NCBI GenBank assembly: GCA_023410025.1
Contig: JAEYQM010000053.1
Coordinates: forward strand, 1-23,829
DNA from: Bacillota bacterium
GTDB lineage: Bacteria > Bacillota_I > Bacilli_A > ML615J-28 > CAG-698
Length of the DNA: 23,829 nucleotides
Direction: 5' to 3'
This document shows, piece after piece, positions 22,774-23,829 of the stretch; within the stretch, counting starts at the first letter, position 1; each line of letters starts with the position of its first letter. The position numbers and the translations under genes are program-made. Below the pieces are notes generated by a model. The model saw only the letters and a program-made list of their open reading frames with translations. It was not told the DNA's origin and did no database searches.

Positions 22774-23829
22774 GTGGAAATAAATGAAAAATTAAATAGC
22801 ATTTTTAAAGATCAAATTGTTGGTGGAAGTGTTGTATTAATAAAAGGTGAAAATGAATTTAAGTATAGTTATGGATATAGTTCACTAGTTGATAATAAAA
22901 AGGTTAATGAAGAAACAATTTTTAGAATTGCGTCTATTTCCAAAGCTATAATTGGATTAGTAGCAATGAAATTAGTAGAAGAAAAATTATTAGATCTAGA
23001 GGATGATATAAGTAATATATTAGGGTTTAAGGTTAGAAATCCAAAGTATCCAAATATTCCAATTACATCAAGAATGCTAATGCTACATACATCAAGTATT
23101 ACGGATGGAATTGAAGAAGATATAGGTTATAATGGTGTAAATGGCAAGCATGACTTTGTAAGTTTAGAAGATTTATTATTTAATCAAAATAGTGAATTAT
23201 ATACCGATAAAACTTATTCCGATTATCCTCCTGGTGAAAAATATATTTATTCTAATTTTGGATCAGGAATTTTAGCTTGTATTATTGAAAAATGTAGTAA
23301 TCAACTATTTACTAATTTTGTAAGTGAATATTTATTTAAACCATTAAATATCGATGCAAGTTTTAAAGCTAATAAAATTACCAATAAAGATAAAATTTCT
23401 GATACATTTACTGGCTTTTCAACAAACAAAACTTCTCAATTTTTTATTGATGCAACATATCCTGATTTCACAATTGGAAATAATTTTCGTGGACCTGCTG
23501 GTGGTTTATTTGTAAGTGTGCAAGATTTAAGTAAAATTATGATTGTATTTATGAATGATGGAATGTATCAAGATATTCAAATTTTAAAAAAAGAAAGTGT
23601 CGATACACTATTTAATATGAATTTCTTTGCCAGTCGTTACTATAACGATAATAAGATTAATATTAGAGGTTATACTGGTGGTGCATATGGAGTATGCTCA
23701 GTTATGTATTTTTCTAAATTAGCTAAAACAGGAATTTGTTTTGTCGCTAATGGTGGAAATTATAAACCGGCTCCAACTGGTCTAAATAATATTCAAGAGG
23801 AAATGATTAGTATTTTACTTGAAGAGATT
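22774..23829 (+). CDS. Class C beta-lactamase/PBP-family serine hydrolase (3' truncated by window)
   Basis: The frame opens at GTG 22774 (ribosome site TTGGAGGT) and is still open at the last base, 352 codons in. It carries all three motifs of the penicillin-recognising serine hydrolase fold: nucleophile S54-x-x-K57 (IASISKA), Y159-S-N161 (YIYSNFG) and a third box GYTGG at ~299 in place of KTG/HTG, plus LMLHTSSIT, the local DYPPGEKYIYSN and a GPAGGLFVS stretch. Enzymes of this group include D-amino peptidases, esterases and class C beta-lactamases; the substrate cannot be told from sequence. No signal peptide or membrane anchor is visible at the N-terminus (VEINEKLNSIFKDQ), so it would act in the cytoplasm unless the start lies elsewhere. 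The membrane gene 30 nt upstream could be a partner. Confidence 0.88.
   Translation, partial: MEINEKLNSIFKDQIVGGSVVLIKGENEFKYSYGYSSLVDNKKVNEETIFRIASISKAIIGLVAMKLVEEKLLDLEDDISNILGFKVRNPKYPNIPITSRMLMLHTSSITDGIEEDIGYNGVNGKHDFVSLEDLLFNQNSELYTDKTYSDYPPGEKYIYSNFGSGILACIIEKCSNQLFTNFVSEYLFKPLNIDASFKANKITNKDKISDTFTGFSTNKTSQFFIDATYPDFTIGNNFRGPAGGLFVSVQDLSKIMIVFMNDGMYQDIQILKKESVDTLFNMNFFASRYYNDNKINIRGYTGGAYGVCSVMYFSKLAKTGICFVANGGNYKPAPTGLNNIQEEMISILLEEI

Noticed and set aside
1..23829. CRISPR array or rRNA genes.
   Set aside because: No regularly spaced repeats with unique spacers and no rRNA-like stretches were seen.

Overview
The window is about 24 kb of very AT-rich bacterial DNA in which every gene I can support lies on the + strand. 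Low GC, strong GGAGG-type ribosome binding sites, TAA as the usual stop, TGA used as a genuine stop at 4-nt ATGA overlaps, and TGG as the tryptophan codon fit a low-GC Bacillota or Mycoplasmatota relative that uses the standard bacterial code (not the Mycoplasma TGA=Trp code). I cannot name the genus from sequence alone.

Region 1 (1-6910) is an RHS polymorphic-toxin locus. It opens with the C-terminal end of an RHS protein (1-852) followed 1 nt later by a lipoprotein that is a candidate immunity protein. Two displaced RHS tips follow (1769-2497 and 5435-6105). Each keeps only the last ~60 codons of the RHS core joined to a variable C-terminal domain. The two C-terminal domains are homologous, and each is followed by a paralogous two-helix membrane protein (2577-3062 and 6127-6654), a terminator, and a ~80 bp structured repeat (3136-3211 and 6811-6891). 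The modules are decaying: tip 2 has two nonsense codons and a frameshift, and the first membrane-protein gene seems frameshifted at its 5' end. Between the modules lie an HTH gene broken by a TAA and a Schlafen-AlbA/HATPase gene with a near-consensus promoter.

Region 2 (6912-7914) is a gene-poor scar with a terminator and a heavily decayed transposase.

Region 3 (7915-13410) is a two-component system (OmpR-type regulator and sensor kinase, 4-nt overlap) followed by a heterodimeric ABC exporter (1-nt overlap). An 11-bp direct repeat upstream of the exporter is a plausible regulator site.

Region 4 (13725-18140) has a secreted GH3 beta-N-acetylhexosaminidase lipoprotein, then a tightly overlapped operon for two-subunit class I fumarase and malic enzyme, a route connecting fumarate, malate and pyruvate.

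Region 5 (18187-23829) carries an AI-2E-type membrane protein, an unrecognised AT-rich gene, an RlmD-type 23S rRNA methyltransferase, a DUF3592-like membrane protein, a broken Nudix gene, a small membrane protein, and the start of a class C beta-lactamase-family serine hydrolase that runs off the window. Most transcription units end in clear hairpin terminators. The best candidate for something undescribed is the repeated RHS tip + membrane protein + terminator + structured repeat module in region 1.
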